Assembly (NCBI GenBank): GCA_024274855.1
Contig: JAJSAJ010000702.1
Span: 1-23,266, forward strand
Origin: Planctomycetota bacterium
GTDB lineage: Bacteria > Planctomycetota > Planctomycetia > Pirellulales > Pirellulaceae
Direction of reading: 5' to 3'
Length of the DNA: 23,266 bases
The notes below the pieces were generated by a model that saw only the letters and a program-made list of their open reading frames with translations, did not search any database and was not told the origin of the DNA. This document shows, piece after piece, positions 23,049-23,266 of this stretch. The position numbers were made by a program, and so were the translations under genes. Position 1 is the first letter of the stretch, and every line of letters starts with the position of its first letter.

Positions 23049-23266
23049 ATGACCGATGTCACACGAATACTGATCCAGATGCAGCAGGGCGACTCGGCGG
23101 CGGCCGAGCGGTTGATGCCGCTGGTATACAACGAACTGCGCACGTTGGCGGCGCAACGACTGGCAGGCGAGAAGCCGGGCCAAACGCTGCAGGCCACGGC
23201 GTTAGTCCACGAGGCTTATCTTCGGTTGGTAGGCAGTGATTCCAACAAAAACTGGAACAGTCGCGG
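23049..23266 (+). CDS. ECF-type RNA polymerase sigma factor (5' part, cut by window edge)
   Basis: The first 72 residues are visible. The opening MTDVTRILIQMQQGDSAAAE, followed by LMPLVYNELRTLAAQRLAGE and QTLQATALVHEAYLRLVG, matches the start of planctomycete ECF sigma-70 factors (the group resembling TIGR02999). This region is sigma domain 2, which contacts core RNA polymerase and the -10 element. Domain 4 is outside the window. In planctomycetes such factors are often encoded next to a serine/threonine kinase gene, which would be expected to the right. The start ATG at 23049 has no clear ribosome binding site, but the N-terminus fits the family exactly. It is divergent from the LamG/BNR gene. 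Confidence 0.9.
   Translation, partial: MTDVTRILIQMQQGDSAAAERLMPLVYNELRTLAAQRLAGEKPGQTLQATALVHEAYLRLVGSDSNKNWNSR

Noticed and set aside
1..23266. CRISPR array
   Set aside because: No regularly spaced direct repeats with unique spacers were seen; the repeats found are palindromic pairs or a short CGGA tract.

Overview
The window looks like the chromosome of a planctomycete, most likely of the Pirellulales (Rhodopirellula or Blastopirellula type). This is judged from gene content only: a planctomycete-style ECF sigma factor at the right edge, a secreted LamG plus BNR-4 protein, a DUF4832 protein, small leucine-rich-repeat and membrane proteins, loose gene packing, and many short palindromic repeats. 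No database search was possible, so family names rest on motifs I can read.

Left block (1-6620, mainly minus strand): an addB-addA pair encodes a two-subunit helicase-nuclease for double-strand break processing. The genes overlap by ATGA. addA is cut by one in-frame TAG between helicase motifs II and III, with no change of frame. Two copies of a roughly 45 bp palindromic repeat lie in opposite orientation on either side of the pair.

Middle block (6620-12150): an accessory, partly decayed region. It holds a conserved planctomycete hypothetical gene with a probable 1-base deletion near its start, a tRNA-Arg(CCG) with a decayed tyrosine recombinase running into its 3' end, and three small membrane-protein genes bracketed by related palindromic elements. 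Two of the spacers share a motif. Next come a degenerate small gene (in-frame TGA plus frameshift), a textbook sigma-70 promoter, about 260 nt of unexplained sequence, and an odd second tRNA-like gene with a CCG anticodon.

Right-middle block (12150-15100, plus strand): a cytosolic SPFH/band-7 protein, a 163 bp MITE-like palindrome, a membrane-anchored LRR protein, and several small hypotheticals or gene fragments.

Right block (15095-22734, minus strand): a sugar phosphate isomerase-like TIM barrel, a secreted DUF4832 glycoside-hydrolase-like protein, a cupin, a PTS-EIIA domain fused to an SLC4-type anion transporter, and a secreted LamG/BNR-4 protein. This suggests polysaccharide use plus anion (probably bicarbonate) transport. 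A plus-strand ECF sigma factor begins at 23049 and is cut by the window edge.

The most interesting items are the EIIA-SLC4 fusion, the amber-interrupted addA with flanking inverted repeats, the tRNA/integrase scar with its cassette-like membrane genes, the odd CCG tRNA behind a strong promoter, and the two MITE-like palindrome families.
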